A program made the position numbers and the translations under genes. Below the pieces are notes generated by a model that was not told where the DNA came from, searched no databases, and was given only the letters and a program-made list of their open reading frames with translations. Positions 43,201-53,523 of a DNA stretch of 64,000 nt are shown piece by piece. Where the stretch lies: positions 5,475,501-5,539,500 of the forward strand of contig JANTQA010000063.1 of NCBI GenBank assembly GCA_027625915.1, given 5' to 3'. The DNA comes from Anaeramoeba flamelloides (Eukaryota; Metamonada; Anaeramoebidae). Each line of letters starts with the position of its first letter. The stretch's first letter is position 1.

Positions 43201-45468
43201 TCGATTTTATCTGATATTTTTTTATGGTGAAAATTGGTGTTTATTATTTTCTTTTTGATCAAAAAAAATATTTTCATAACTTGTATAATCTCAACAAAAT
43301 TTACAATATAATTAAAAACATATAACTGCGTTTTCTTGTTTAAAAAATCATTTGTTCCCTTTCCATATTTCCAGTTTTTTATTGAAATTGGTCGTACATT
43401 GCTTTACCCAAAAAAAGTGCTATTTTTTTTTTTTTTTCATTTTTTGGGAATATTTCAACTAACATGCTTTGAATTAAATACATAAGTGGTTGATTCAATC
43501 GGTATAAATATTAAACTTAATTTGGTATAGTTGATTAATGATTACCTCCACTAAAAAAGATTATTTTTTATGAAATGTAAAGAAAAATTCCCCACTTTTT
43601 TGGAAATAGCTTATTATTTAAAAATCAATTCTTTTTCAACAATTTTCATAATGAGAGCAAATTAAATCTATAAAAAGATCAATTTTCATTGATTATATCA
43701 AGATCTTACCATTTTTCAATCAATTAGAAGAAAAAATATTTTTGTGAAAACTTTTGAAAAAAAATTTTTTTATGACTTGGAGAAGTACAATATTATTGTC
43801 AAAGTCAGACTTGATTTTTATAAATAAACACACTCTTGAAAACTTTTGATTTCAACAACAGATAAAAATTGAAAACAATATCAAAAATGTTGGAAAACAT
43901 ACCTAAAAACACTAGTTTGAAAAAAAAAAAAAAAGTAAAAGTTTGAAAAAAAATATAAAAGTCAACACGGGCTATTGAACAAACTGTAAATTTCAAAGAC
44001 CAACAAAAAAAAAAATCAAAATACTAAGAATTAAATAAACAACTATAGTTCCCATTCGAAAAGAGAAATTGAAAATACTGTGAATTGTAAAATAAAAAGA
44101 TCAAAATTTTCCTTCAGCTTTCCAAAAAAAAAAACCTCAAGAAGGAAAATAAATCATCAAAGCTCTCAATTCTAAAAGAGAAATTAATAATTTAAACTGA
44201 TTTTACGAATTAAAAATTTTGAGATTTTCCATGATTTTATACCACCCTTTTTTTGTAAAGCTGAATGAAAATTATGTTCCTTTTCTTTTGCAACAAACAG
44301 TACAAACAAGATTTAATAAATTCAAGCCATTAAATTTCAAAAACAAGAAAACATTTTTTGGCAAGCTGAATGAAAATATTGTTCTTTTTCTCTTTCAATT
44401 AACAGTAAAATATAAAAGTAAGGGGGTTTGTGATTGAGACTTTTGGTTGTCTATTTTGAAAATAACTTTAGCAATTTAAATTTGTTAGAACTGATAAAAT
44501 CAGATTATCCGAATTAAAATTTCATTCACAAAAAAGGCCACAAAGAAGCATAATTCAATTTTGCATCGATTTTGTCAAGATCTTTTTGTTTTTCAACAAA
44601 TAATGAGTAAAATAATTTTGGAGTTAGAAATAAAAATTTGCATTTTTGAATTGACAAATAACGGGATTTTTTTTTTGTTTGCTTTATTTGTGAGAGCAAA
44701 ATTGAAACCCAACACCAACAGTTTTTTTGGGAACCTTGAAACACATGTGTTTGTAAAAAAGTACCCCAAAATTGGATCGATTTGTTCAAAAAAATTAAGA
44801 TTTTTGTGACAAAAGAGGTGAGAAGAAAGTTAGAACAAAAAGAATTATTTTCAAAACAAAAAGCAAAAATAACGACAAAACTTACGTTTTTGCACAGTCT
44901 AACAAGTGGAAATTATTTCTTAACTCGTAAACATTTTGAATCCCAGGATCTTTCCAGATTTTGTTGATCATTTTAGCAAACCCTAACGGAATGAACATCG
45001 ATGCAAATGAAAACAATTTCACAGTTTTAATTTCCTTTCTCAAATTTTTATCAAGCATGATATCAAAGTATTCTGCTGCTTTAATTAGTGACTGTAGAGA
45101 TGCTATCGTGTTTGTTAGAATTACACTCCGAAATTCTAATCTGTCAGCAGATTTTTGGAACATTTTTTTGTGTATTATTTGTGTTTGTTGGAAGATCGTT
45201 GACTTTCCACTTTCACCAGGACCTTTTGTTTTTTAAAAAAAAGGATTGCCAACACAACAGAAAAAACAAAATAAAAAAAAAATAGTTAAAAATAAAGAGG
45301 GTGATTCAAAAAAAAAAAAAAAAAAAAAAAAAAATTGTTGTGGTTACCTAAAAGCAGGATTTTAAATTCGTTTTCTGATTTGTTGTGATCCTCAACAATC
45401 ATTTGTTCGATCATCATCTCTCTTTGCATTTCTAATTCTTGCGAAGACTTACTTTGAAAGCAACCCAT
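40276..45468 (-). CDS. heterotrimeric G-protein alpha subunit, three exons
   Basis: A membrane-attached GTP switch acting downstream of receptors. Exons 45348-45468, 44886-45222 and 40276-40873 join (phases 1 and 2, GT..AG) into 351 residues, the usual family length. It starts MGCFQS, so Gly2 myristoylation and Cys3 palmitoylation are likely; the upstream in-frame Met at 45492 is not preferred. P-loop is GPGESGKST at 41-49 (the common form has Ala at position 42). Switch I has the GTPase Arg177 in CRTRTTG, switch II DVGGQR with catalytic Gln203, NKID at 268-271 binds guanine, and TTCAID stands for the usual TCAT motif. The C-terminus DMGFM lacks the Cys modified by pertussis toxin and sets receptor choice in known members. 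The helical domain is typical in size but divergent in sequence. Introns are 125 and 4012 bp; the first contains a poly-A run of about 27 bases. Confidence 0.95.
41558..42348 (-). mobile_element. array of family F-like elements in the G-alpha intron
   Basis: Two units of about 230 bp (41558-41785 and 42101-42348) share order and sequence: AAATGGGAAAA near the start, AAGAAATAGA-TGTAATT, TTTATTTATTTG, then CAGATGA-AATTTT near the end. A third partial copy lies at 41965-42060 (AAATGGGAAAATATTTTCAC). The unit start at 42101 (CTGATATCTGCATAATAAAT) follows TA, as in the solo family F MITEs. They account for much of the centre of this 4.0-kb intron. Confidence 0.6.
44088..44205 (+). repeat. dispersed 130-bp repeat, copy 2 (G-alpha intron)
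   Basis: Matches 2828-2960. The facing motif AAAGCTGAATGAAAAT occurs twice downstream (44257 and 44362), which gives a short plus-strand frame there a false internal repeat. Confidence 0.5.
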
Positions 45469-46212
45469 TGTAAAAAAAGAAAAATCAAACAAAAAGGGTT
45501 TTCAAAAAAAAATTCCAAAAAATAAATTGTTTTGAAAAACTTTTCGAAATGGGAAATGAAACAAAAAAAATTGTAAATCATTTTTCAAAAGTTTTTCTTG
45601 ATTTTCTAAGATTTTTCTTTTTCCAAAAAATATTTCATATTATTTACAAAAAGTCGAAAAAGTTATGTGTACTTTTGGAATAATTGGTAAAAAAATATTT
45701 TTTACAAGTCTTTTGGTAAATAGAGTCGCAAAAAGTCTGGAGAAAATTGGAATAGACTTATTTCCTGATTTAAAACCTGAACATTTTATTTTTCTGTGAA
45801 AAAAATGATCGAAACGTTTTTCTTCTGCAAATAGAAAAAAAAAATGAAATAAAGATGATAAAATTTTACTTTTTTTTACTTGAAAAAGAGAACGGATGAT
45901 ACAGAAAAAAAATAAAGTTCTTGTAACATGAATATAATTCTAGAAGAGAGAAATCTCTGATTTGAAAGTCAAAGGCAATGCAGTTCCAAGGTTTCTTTTA
46001 ATTACTGATAGATTCAAATAAATACATGAAAATTTTACTTTCGTTTAGTTCTTGGAAATTTTTTTTAACTTTGCTTTGAAAGGTAGACTGTTTTTGTTTA
46101 GTTTCTGAAGAAACTTTATAACATTAGTTGGTTTTTGCAATATATTTGTCAGTTGAATTTTCTATTAAGTGATTACAAATTCTTATTTATTTTTTAGTTT
46201 CCCAAAAGTTAT

Positions 46213-46384
46213 ACTGGTATTTAAATACTAAATGGGAATAATTTTCACTTCTTTTTCTTTTACTTTTGGAAAATGAAATACGAAACCACAAATTACAACC
46301 TACTTCTTTGGAGAACTCTCTTTATAAAAGAAAAAATGAAAAGGAAGTGACAATTTTTTACCAATTTATAATTCACATAACAGT
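46213..46384. mobile_element. 170-bp MITE, family F copy 2
   Basis: Inverted ends: CTGGTATTTAAATACT on the left and TTTATAATTCACATAACAG on the right, with AATGGGAATAATTTTCACTT just inside. Flanked by TA on both sides, as expected for Tc1/mariner-type insertion. Confidence 0.75.
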
Positions 46385-46723
46385 AGCGTAATTAAAGTTA
46401 CCAATATAAAATTAAACCCACAGGGTATCCTTATTTATCAACTTTAGAGTAGATGAGTAATCATTTTGCAATGGGTTTATTTTGCCAATTTATCTTTTTG
46501 AGTAAAAAGATCTCATTCTTTTTTGTTAGGCTTTTTAGGATCAAAAGGGATAAAGAATAATTTGCAAAAGATTTTTAATTTGAGGAAATTTCATTTTTAG
46601 TAATTTCTAAGAGTTATTACAAACAACTATTATCGAAATTTTAATCTTATTTTAAAAATACAAGAAAAATAAATCAAATATTTATTCCTTGAAGATTCAG
46701 GAAATAATTAAGCATTTATTTAA

Positions 46724-47036
46724 CAGTCCTGTGCAATTTTAAGGCACAGGAAAAATCAACATATAAGGCACAAAATTTAGTTCACTTTAAGGCACTAATT
46801 TTTGGTTTGAGGCACTTTCCCAATTTCAAGATATAATTTCACCGAATAATTACAGAGTTAGTTTGAGTGTTTTCTTCAATATATATATATATATAGAATA
46901 TTACATTATGAATAATCTTGGAAATTTACATAGAAAAATTGTGACTTATTTTGACCACTTTGATTTTGTGCCTTAATGGGATTTTTTTGTACCCTATTAC
47001 TTGATTTTTCCTGTGCCTTAAAAGAGCACAGGACTG
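46724..47036. mobile_element. 313-bp MITE related to family A
   Basis: The inverted ends begin CAGTCCTGTGC and continue TTTTAAGGCACAGGAAAAATC; the right end is the complement, followed by TA. Like family A it carries repeated AAGGCAC motifs in its arms (five on the left), but the terminal sequence after CAGTC and the centre differ. A sister subfamily probably moved by the same kind of transposase. Confidence 0.8.
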
Positions 47037-47229
47037 TATTCACATTATTTTATAAATTTCTTGAAATTTAACAGTTTAAGAATAATCCTTTTTCAAATAT
47101 TTATAGATGAAAAAACACACTGTTATTATTAAAATCAATCCTTTGAGAATATATAATTTTTTTTATTCTTATTTTTATTAATTTTAATTATTTTTTGTTA
47201 TTTTGAAAAACTTTAAAAAATTTCAAATT

Positions 47230-47370
47230 TTTAATTCACTATTTAAGTTTAAATTTTTATTTCCCCTTTTTCGGATTGGGAACTTTGGTGGTATTTTTTA
47301 ATTATTATGATGTGTGTTTTTTTGGAAAGCTGAATGAAAATTTTGATCGTTTTAATTTACAAAAAACATG
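47230..47370 (-). repeat. dispersed 130-bp repeat, copy 3
   Basis: Reverse-orientation copy of 44088-44205. TTTTGGAAAGCTGAATGAAA and CCTTTTTCGGATTGGGAAC mark the two ends. Confidence 0.5.
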
Positions 47371-48517
47371 ACTCAGATATTCTATTATATTTATTTGAAT
47401 TATTTTTCACCATTTCATGTGTGAAATATAATGTGTAAAAAAATTAAAAGTCGACCTGAAGGAGACTTCATGAAGATAAGATATCTACTTTAATCATTAC
47501 AAAACTTTCTAATTTGTTGAATAACAATGTGTTCTCTCTTTTAAGGACAACATTTTCAGGTAAAAACGGTGAAATAATGTATAAAAACACCCTTGTAAGA
47601 GTTTTGTAATATCAGTAATATTTACACACTACGAAATTATTTGAGAAAAAAAAGTAACAATTTTCACTATTTTTCAATTTTCACAATTTTAACCTTGTTA
47701 GATCATACCAAATTTTGATTTTATATCATAGAATTTCCATTTCAACTTTCTGAACTCACAGTAATTCCTCTAGCTGTTCTACATATTTTTTACATTTTCT
47801 TTTACAAGTTTGAAATGTCCTCAAATTTGAACTTACACTTGAAAATCCCTAAAAGCCATTTTTTGCAATTATTTTTTTTGTTATTTTCAATTTCCTTTTC
47901 AGTGAATAAAATTGAAGAAAAGTCTACTTAAAAAGCAAAGATGAGAACAATTGTTTTTTTTTTTTTGTAAAATTAATTCAGAATTGAAATTCTTTTTGAG
48001 TTGTGAAAGTGAAATAACACAATAACTCAAGACTCTAAAGGGTGCAAACGTAGTCCTTAAAACATATAAGTGGCTTTTGATATAAAACAATTTGTTATTA
48101 TTTTTTTAATTTCTTTGGAAAATCATCTCAAATCTTAGATAATTTATTGTCATTTTTTAGATATTTATTATTTTGAATAAATTATATATTATAAGGGTCT
48201 TGGTTTCCCAAGTCTGGAATTTAAAGAAAAAAAAAAAAACCAACTCATAATAAAAAACCACAAAAATATTATTGTAATATTATTTTTTTATTTTCAAATA
48301 TATATAAATGAAAAAATATGTAATTATGATCTTGGGTATTTAGTATATCCTAAATCTGAAAAAAAAAAAGTCTTAGAACGACAAATATAATCATAAAAGG
48401 GAAAATAAATTCAAATTTGATCCTCACTTTTACAGTTTCTTGAAAAGAATTAATTTTTTAAAAATGTAACAAATCAGATTCATTTTCATAACATGCTTAA
48501 AAGAATATAAAATTACC

Positions 48518-48920
48518 TTATTTCCTAACTTTTGACATTACAACATTTAAAATCAATTCCTCATTCAAATCTTCTGTGTTGTTGATTTGTAAGGAAACTC
48601 CAATTCCCCTTAGAATATTTTTAAATGACAAAAGGGTTGTCACATAAACCATTTTGTTTTTAAGCTTTGCTGTTGATGGTACCCATCCAATAAATAGCAA
48701 TTTACTTCTCTTTTGACCTTCAACATCAAAATCTAAATGGTAACAAATATACCTGCAATCATCTTTTGGTTATAAAATTCTTCAAAAGATTCCTTTTTTG
48801 TTCCTCTTTTTTCAACTTCGATTTTGCTGAGTTTTTCGTCCATTTTGTAAATGATAAATCGATCTTCTTTTGCGAATTTGAATTCTTGAAATTGTTCAAG
48901 ACACTCGTTTTTGTGAGAAT
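48518..48920 (-). CDS. ADF/cofilin, 5' exon not found, apparent one-base frame break
   Basis: Cofilin binds and severs actin filaments. From an acceptor CTGAG at 48921 the exon reads SHKNECLEQFQEFKFAKEDR, FIIYKMDEKLSKIEVEKRG and FEEFYNQK. It then continues one frame over as DDCRYICYHLDFDVEGQKRS, KLLFIGWVPSTAKLKNKMVY and on to a TAA. Both parts align with the family (the usual text is ECRY/DCRY then KLVFI.W.PDTAKIK.KM.Y). The change of frame falls at the T4 run 48764-48767, where one more base would restore a continuous protein. This could be a homopolymer read error, or a real frameshift in a decaying copy. A short 5' exon with the start codon must lie further upstream and was not identified; cofilin genes often have an intron just after the start. 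The actin-binding helix (STAKLKNKMVY) is intact. Confidence 0.8.
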
Positions 48921-51669
48921 CTCAGTCATTTATTTGGTTATTGTTTTAAAGTTAATTAAAAAAGTTGATTTAATAATAATTAATGAATGTAATTTTATGG
49001 AATTTCTTTTTCAAGAAAATATTTCAAAACTAAAACCAAATTAGAAATATCTCCAACAGGATTATTCGTTCTTTAAAATCTTTTGGATTTTAAATATAAG
49101 TCTCTTTTTGTCATTAATCTTTTCTTTGTCCCATTTTTCTTTCTTACTTTTTCGAAATGGAAAAATATTTGTTTTTGTTTAATTGTTTGTTTGTTCGCGT
49201 TTCTCAAAAAATCGATTAGAATTTTTCGTGTTTACATCTAGTTATTAAGTTTTGAGTTTTTCACGGAACTTCAGATACAATTGAGGGTATTATCATTATT
49301 GTTGGAGTTTTATGTTGTTTTTTGTCAAAAATGAAATTTGTTTTTGGATATTTGCAAAAAGAGCAAAAAAAAATTTTCAAAATTGTTACACAAATTTCCC
49401 TTTTATAAACTTTGCAATCTCGACTTTTCAAACTGTTTTGTTACAAAAAGATATTGAAGATCAAGAAATTTTGCAAGTTTTAAACTTAAGTGTCTACTGT
49501 AGTCAAAATAAAGCGTTCAAAAAAATTTAATGCACGTTTCCAAATAAAAAGTGTGTATTTTTGTTATAGAAGACCTATACATTAACCAATCAAAGAAACT
49601 GATAATAAACCCTAAATAAATCTGGTATAGGTTTCTTAAAGTTCTTTTATTTTAAAAAGAAATTCTTAAAAAGAAGAAATGAATTAACTTCATATAATAA
49701 TTCATTAAATTATAATCACCCAAATCAACAAAAAAAAATTCTTCTTTCATATCGATATTGTCCATGTTTTTTTGAAGGTTCTGAAAAATAGTCAACTTTT
49801 TTCAACAAATTTTTATTAATAAAATCAAATGTAAAATTTTTAATTCACAAAATTCAATTTTGGAAAAAAAAATCCCATATAATCAATTTTAGAAGAAATA
49901 ACAAATTGGAACAATTCACTAAATGAAATATTAACATTTTTTTATAAATTGTAATACCCAACAAAACAAAAATAATAAATTATCAAGAATAATAAATTAT
50001 CAGTAGTCTTAAAAATTTATGAGAGTGCATAAAATAAAAAAATGCATTGACAAATTCTTTTTAATTCTATTAAACACATTGATGGATAAAATAGCTAGAT
50101 ACAATCAACTCATCTTATTTTAGTTCTATGTTTTTGAAAAACTCAACTTTCGCATAATTTCAATTGTTCTTGATAATATTCCGATCGAACAAAACAAGTT
50201 ACATAATGCAAAAAAAGAAATAGAAATAAAAAACTAAATGATTTAAAATGACTTTCTTTTTTTTTCAAAACTCAAAATTATTTCCTATTTGAATGAATTT
50301 GTATTATTATGATTATTGAGACTTTTTTAACTGTGTGGAAAAATTTGATTTTTTATTTTATATTAATCAAAGAACAACATCTCACAAATATTTATTACTT
50401 TAAAAACTTTTGATGTAATAAATCTCTAATTTAACCTTTAATCATTTATTTTTTTTCTTATGTTAATTTATCTAACTTTCTATTATCCGTAAGTTTAGTA
50501 ATCACTAATAGTGTCAACCTTTTCCCTGAACTGCAATGTAATATTCTTCATTTCATTAATGAATATTAATTTGATAGCTTAAGAAAATGTTTTTTTTGAA
50601 AAAACAAGTATTGATAATTTGAAAATTGCATTTTTTATTTCTAAATAATTTCTCACATATTTTACTATTTGATTATTAAAAATTTTCCTTCTCAATAATT
50701 TTAAACAGTTATATAGAATCTTTTCATTTTTATTTGAATAAAATTTTTCCTTAAATTATTATATTAAAACCGAAACAGGATTTTAATATGTAATATTACT
50801 GTTAATATTTGTTACACTATGCCCATTTTTTAATAAATATTCACTATTTAAGGTGGTAAAATTCAACAAGTTGATTACATATTAACCCATAAATATATAA
50901 ATATATCTCATTGAAACCAATAAAATGAAAGGTTTATATTTATTATAACTTTTTTTGTTTTAAAAAACATTAACAATGGAATTTTTTGACCAACAACAAT
51001 TATTTTGATTTTTGTTTTTTTTTTTTTAATTTGTTGAATTTAATACTTTTGAGTATTATTTAATTACGATTTACATTAAAACTAATAATAAAAATATTAA
51101 TAAATTAGATAAAAAAATTTTACATCACCTACAAAATACCATTTAAAAAATATTAAATCATCTAAAAAATACCAATACCAAAGAATAATTTTATTCAATT
51201 TTTTTAACGAATAATAAAATTTTTTTCCACAAATAAAAAAATCATCTTTATTTTATTTTTATACCAGATAATTATGGCTAGAATATTAAATATATAGGAA
51301 TTGTATGAGATTATTATTCAAATTGTAGAAAATTAAAAAAAAAAAAAAATTGTAAAAAAACAATAATTACTTGTAAACCTTTGCAAACAAAATCTAAGAA
51401 TTTTTTCATCTATCAAACTTCAAAAAGATTTTTTCAATAAATCTAAAACATGATTTATTGAAAGAATATTCCTTGAATTACAATATTCACACATAAGATA
51501 TAATTAAAGCAATAAATATACATTAAGGGAACCGGAAATGACAAACCCATTAAAAAAAAAATAAAAAGAAAACAAAAAAACAATTTACAAATCAAAACAT
51601 TAATTTATTTCTCTTATTACAAAAATAAATAAAATGAAAATAAAACAAGAAAAAAAAAAAAATAAATTA
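48921..51669. other. intergenic, probable cofilin 5' exon somewhere within
   Basis: The first cofilin exon should lie in the first few hundred bases. The piece 49200-49510 has slightly higher GC but no convincing frame. From 49.6 to 51.6 kb the DNA is AT-rich with no recognised feature. Confidence 0.35.
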
Positions 51670-53523
51670 TTAAATGTGGTCAAAAAATTGGATTCGAGCA
51701 TTTTCCATTATTTTTTTAGTTTTGTAATCCGTAATTAAAATTGTAAATTCTGATCTACCAAACTCTATTGTTAAATTGATTTTGAAAACATTATTTTTTT
51801 TCAATTTGTTAAATTTTTTTATTCTCATTTTATTTTTTTGAGGATACTTGACACTTACTTTCCCAACACGTTTAAAATTCAATTCCATTTGGTCTAAAAA
51901 ATAAGTTTTATTTTTCAATAGCTCCGTTTGGGTTTTAAAAATATCGATGGTTAGCTTTGATTGTCTTTCAACTAAAACTGCAAACGTATGACTGAATTTA
52001 TCTGTATGCTCAATTCTTTCATTTCTGTAGACAAAGGGCTTAAAAACGTTATCTATCAGGAAGAAATTGGAATTTTTGGGCTTTCTTTTGCGATCAGAAT
52101 TTTTTTTGTGGCTATTCTTGTTAAAGATCTGAGAAACCTTGAGGCCATAGGTGCAATTCAACCTCCTCCACCGAATGATGTTTGGCTGGAAACCATATCT
52201 AACTGCGCCCATAATCACGTGCCTTCCAGGATCCTTGGCCGCCGTTACAATTTTATTCAGATCCTTGAATGCTTCCTGAATGGAGCCAACAAGCGCCCTT
52301 GATTTTGAATATCCGCCAACCATAATGATCCGATTGCAATCCTCCAATTGGTGGTAATTTTTAAACAGGTAATGCAAATGATTGATTAACTTTTTGATGG
52401 AGGGCTCAAAAAATGAAAACAAATGCTCACGGGTGATGAAAATATGCTTTTCGCCACAGATTTGGATTTTGTATTTGGACTTTTTATTATAATTTGTTAT
52501 CAACTTCTCCAAGCAAGTATTTTTGGGAACAAGCTTTGGGGGGATCGAATATCGGTGTTTTGAAAAGGCTTGGCCGCGGAACTCTAAAGTGACATTCTTT
52601 TTAATTTGCTCCCATTCGACGAGCATCGATTGGTATCCGAGCTTATCGTTAAGCATAAAGCTTTCGTCGTGGGCAAAAAATTCCACGAGAAACTTTTGAA
52701 ACTCCCGATCCACATAATTCGCACCAAAGTCGCCCCCTTTCGGCGCGATCAAGACCTCTAATTGGTTTTCCATATCCAAATCCTTTGAAACCTTCAAGGC
52801 AGTGATGTCGACAGTGCCGCCTCCAGCATCCACAATTAGGCACTTTGGTTCGTTAAACCTCTCGGACATCTGTAGCCCATAGTAATTATGGATCGCTGCA
52901 GATTCGGGCTCCAATGCAAACAAAAGCCTTTCTGAATTCAATTCCTTGATCAATTTGGCTTGGTGAGCCACTTTCCTCATTTGGAACTTGGCGCTCTCAG
53001 ACCAAATCGCAGGAATGGTCAGCACCCACTGCACATCCTCAACACCGATCTTGCCCAATGTTTTGTTTGGGAAATGCTCTTGATAGATCCCTTTTTTAAT
53101 GGCTATGTTCACATATTTGATCGACTGAATCTTCATCCAAATTAAGACACCCTGAATGACAACCCTTAATTTGTATGTTTTGCCTCCTTCAGAAATTACA
53201 TTCGATTCGTTATCATACAAATTCATTTTGAAATATCGGAATAGCTCATAGTTCTTTAGTTCACGTAGACTTATATTTAGATACTTGTTAATGGCAGTTT
53301 TCCCAAACGCGATCGGCTTTGAGAGTTCATGATCTTTGACACTAAACAAGATCGCTGTGTTTGTCTTCAGATCACTCCATCTCTCGTTTCCATAGATTTT
53401 TAATTCCTTGGGAATCACATCAGGTTGTTGAGGATCAGGAAAGGAATAACCAAAGCCAGTGTTGGAAGTTCCAAAATCAATTGCAATGATTACTTTGGGA
53501 TTATTCATTTTTTCGTTTGACAA
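51670..53523 (-). CDS. HSPA12-like Hsp70-family ATPase
   Basis: A 617-residue single-exon frame. The actin/Hsp70 ATPase motifs are present: phosphate-1 IDFGTSNTGF (15-24), phosphate-2 VDAGGGTVDI (231-240) and the adenosine motif MVGGYSKSR (401-409). The segments DVQWVLTIPAIWSESAKFQM and LEPESAA are typical of the HSPA12 branch, not of classical Hsp70. This branch lacks the standard substrate-binding domain, and its members act in cytosolic signalling or stress roles that are poorly known. The C-terminal third (from about 455) is Lys/Asn-rich and unlike any domain I know. Human HSPA12A is about 675 residues, so length fits. The ATPase region has much higher GC than both flanks and than the C-terminal part. 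No signal peptide or membrane segment. Confidence 0.92.
   Translation of the reverse strand: MSNEKMNNPKVIIAIDFGTSNTGFGYSFPDPQQPDVIPKELKIYGNERWSDLKTNTAILFSVKDHELSKPIAFGKTAINKYLNISLRELKNYELFRYFKMNLYDNESNVISEGGKTYKLRVVIQGVLIWMKIQSIKYVNIAIKKGIYQEHFPNKTLGKIGVEDVQWVLTIPAIWSESAKFQMRKVAHQAKLIKELNSERLLFALEPESAAIHNYYGLQMSERFNEPKCLIVDAGGGTVDITALKVSKDLDMENQLEVLIAPKGGDFGANYVDREFQKFLVEFFAHDESFMLNDKLGYQSMLVEWEQIKKNVTLEFRGQAFSKHRYSIPPKLVPKNTCLEKLITNYNKKSKYKIQICGEKHIFITREHLFSFFEPSIKKLINHLHYLFKNYHQLEDCNRIIMVGGYSKSRALVGSIQEAFKDLNKIVTAAKDPGRHVIMGAVRYGFQPNIIRWRRLNCTYGLKVSQIFNKNSHKKNSDRKRKPKNSNFFLIDNVFKPFVYRNERIEHTDKFSHTFAVLVERQSKLTIDIFKTQTELLKNKTYFLDQMELNFKRVGKVSVKYPQKNKMRIKKFNKLKKNNVFKINLTIEFGRSEFTILITDYKTKKIMENARIQFFDHI

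Larger units (their letters stand above)
45469..48517. other. intergenic with two MITEs
   Basis: Upstream region of the G-alpha gene and downstream region of the cofilin gene. Holds MITEs at 46213-46384 and 46724-47036, the 130-bp repeat at 47230-47370 and a TA run at 46879-46896. No gene recognised. Confidence 0.5.

Noticed and set aside
44219-44437. Plus-strand frame with an internal repeat in the G-alpha intron
   Set aside because: The repeat comes from two copies of a dispersed DNA repeat motif (AAAGCTGAATGAAAAT), not from a protein.
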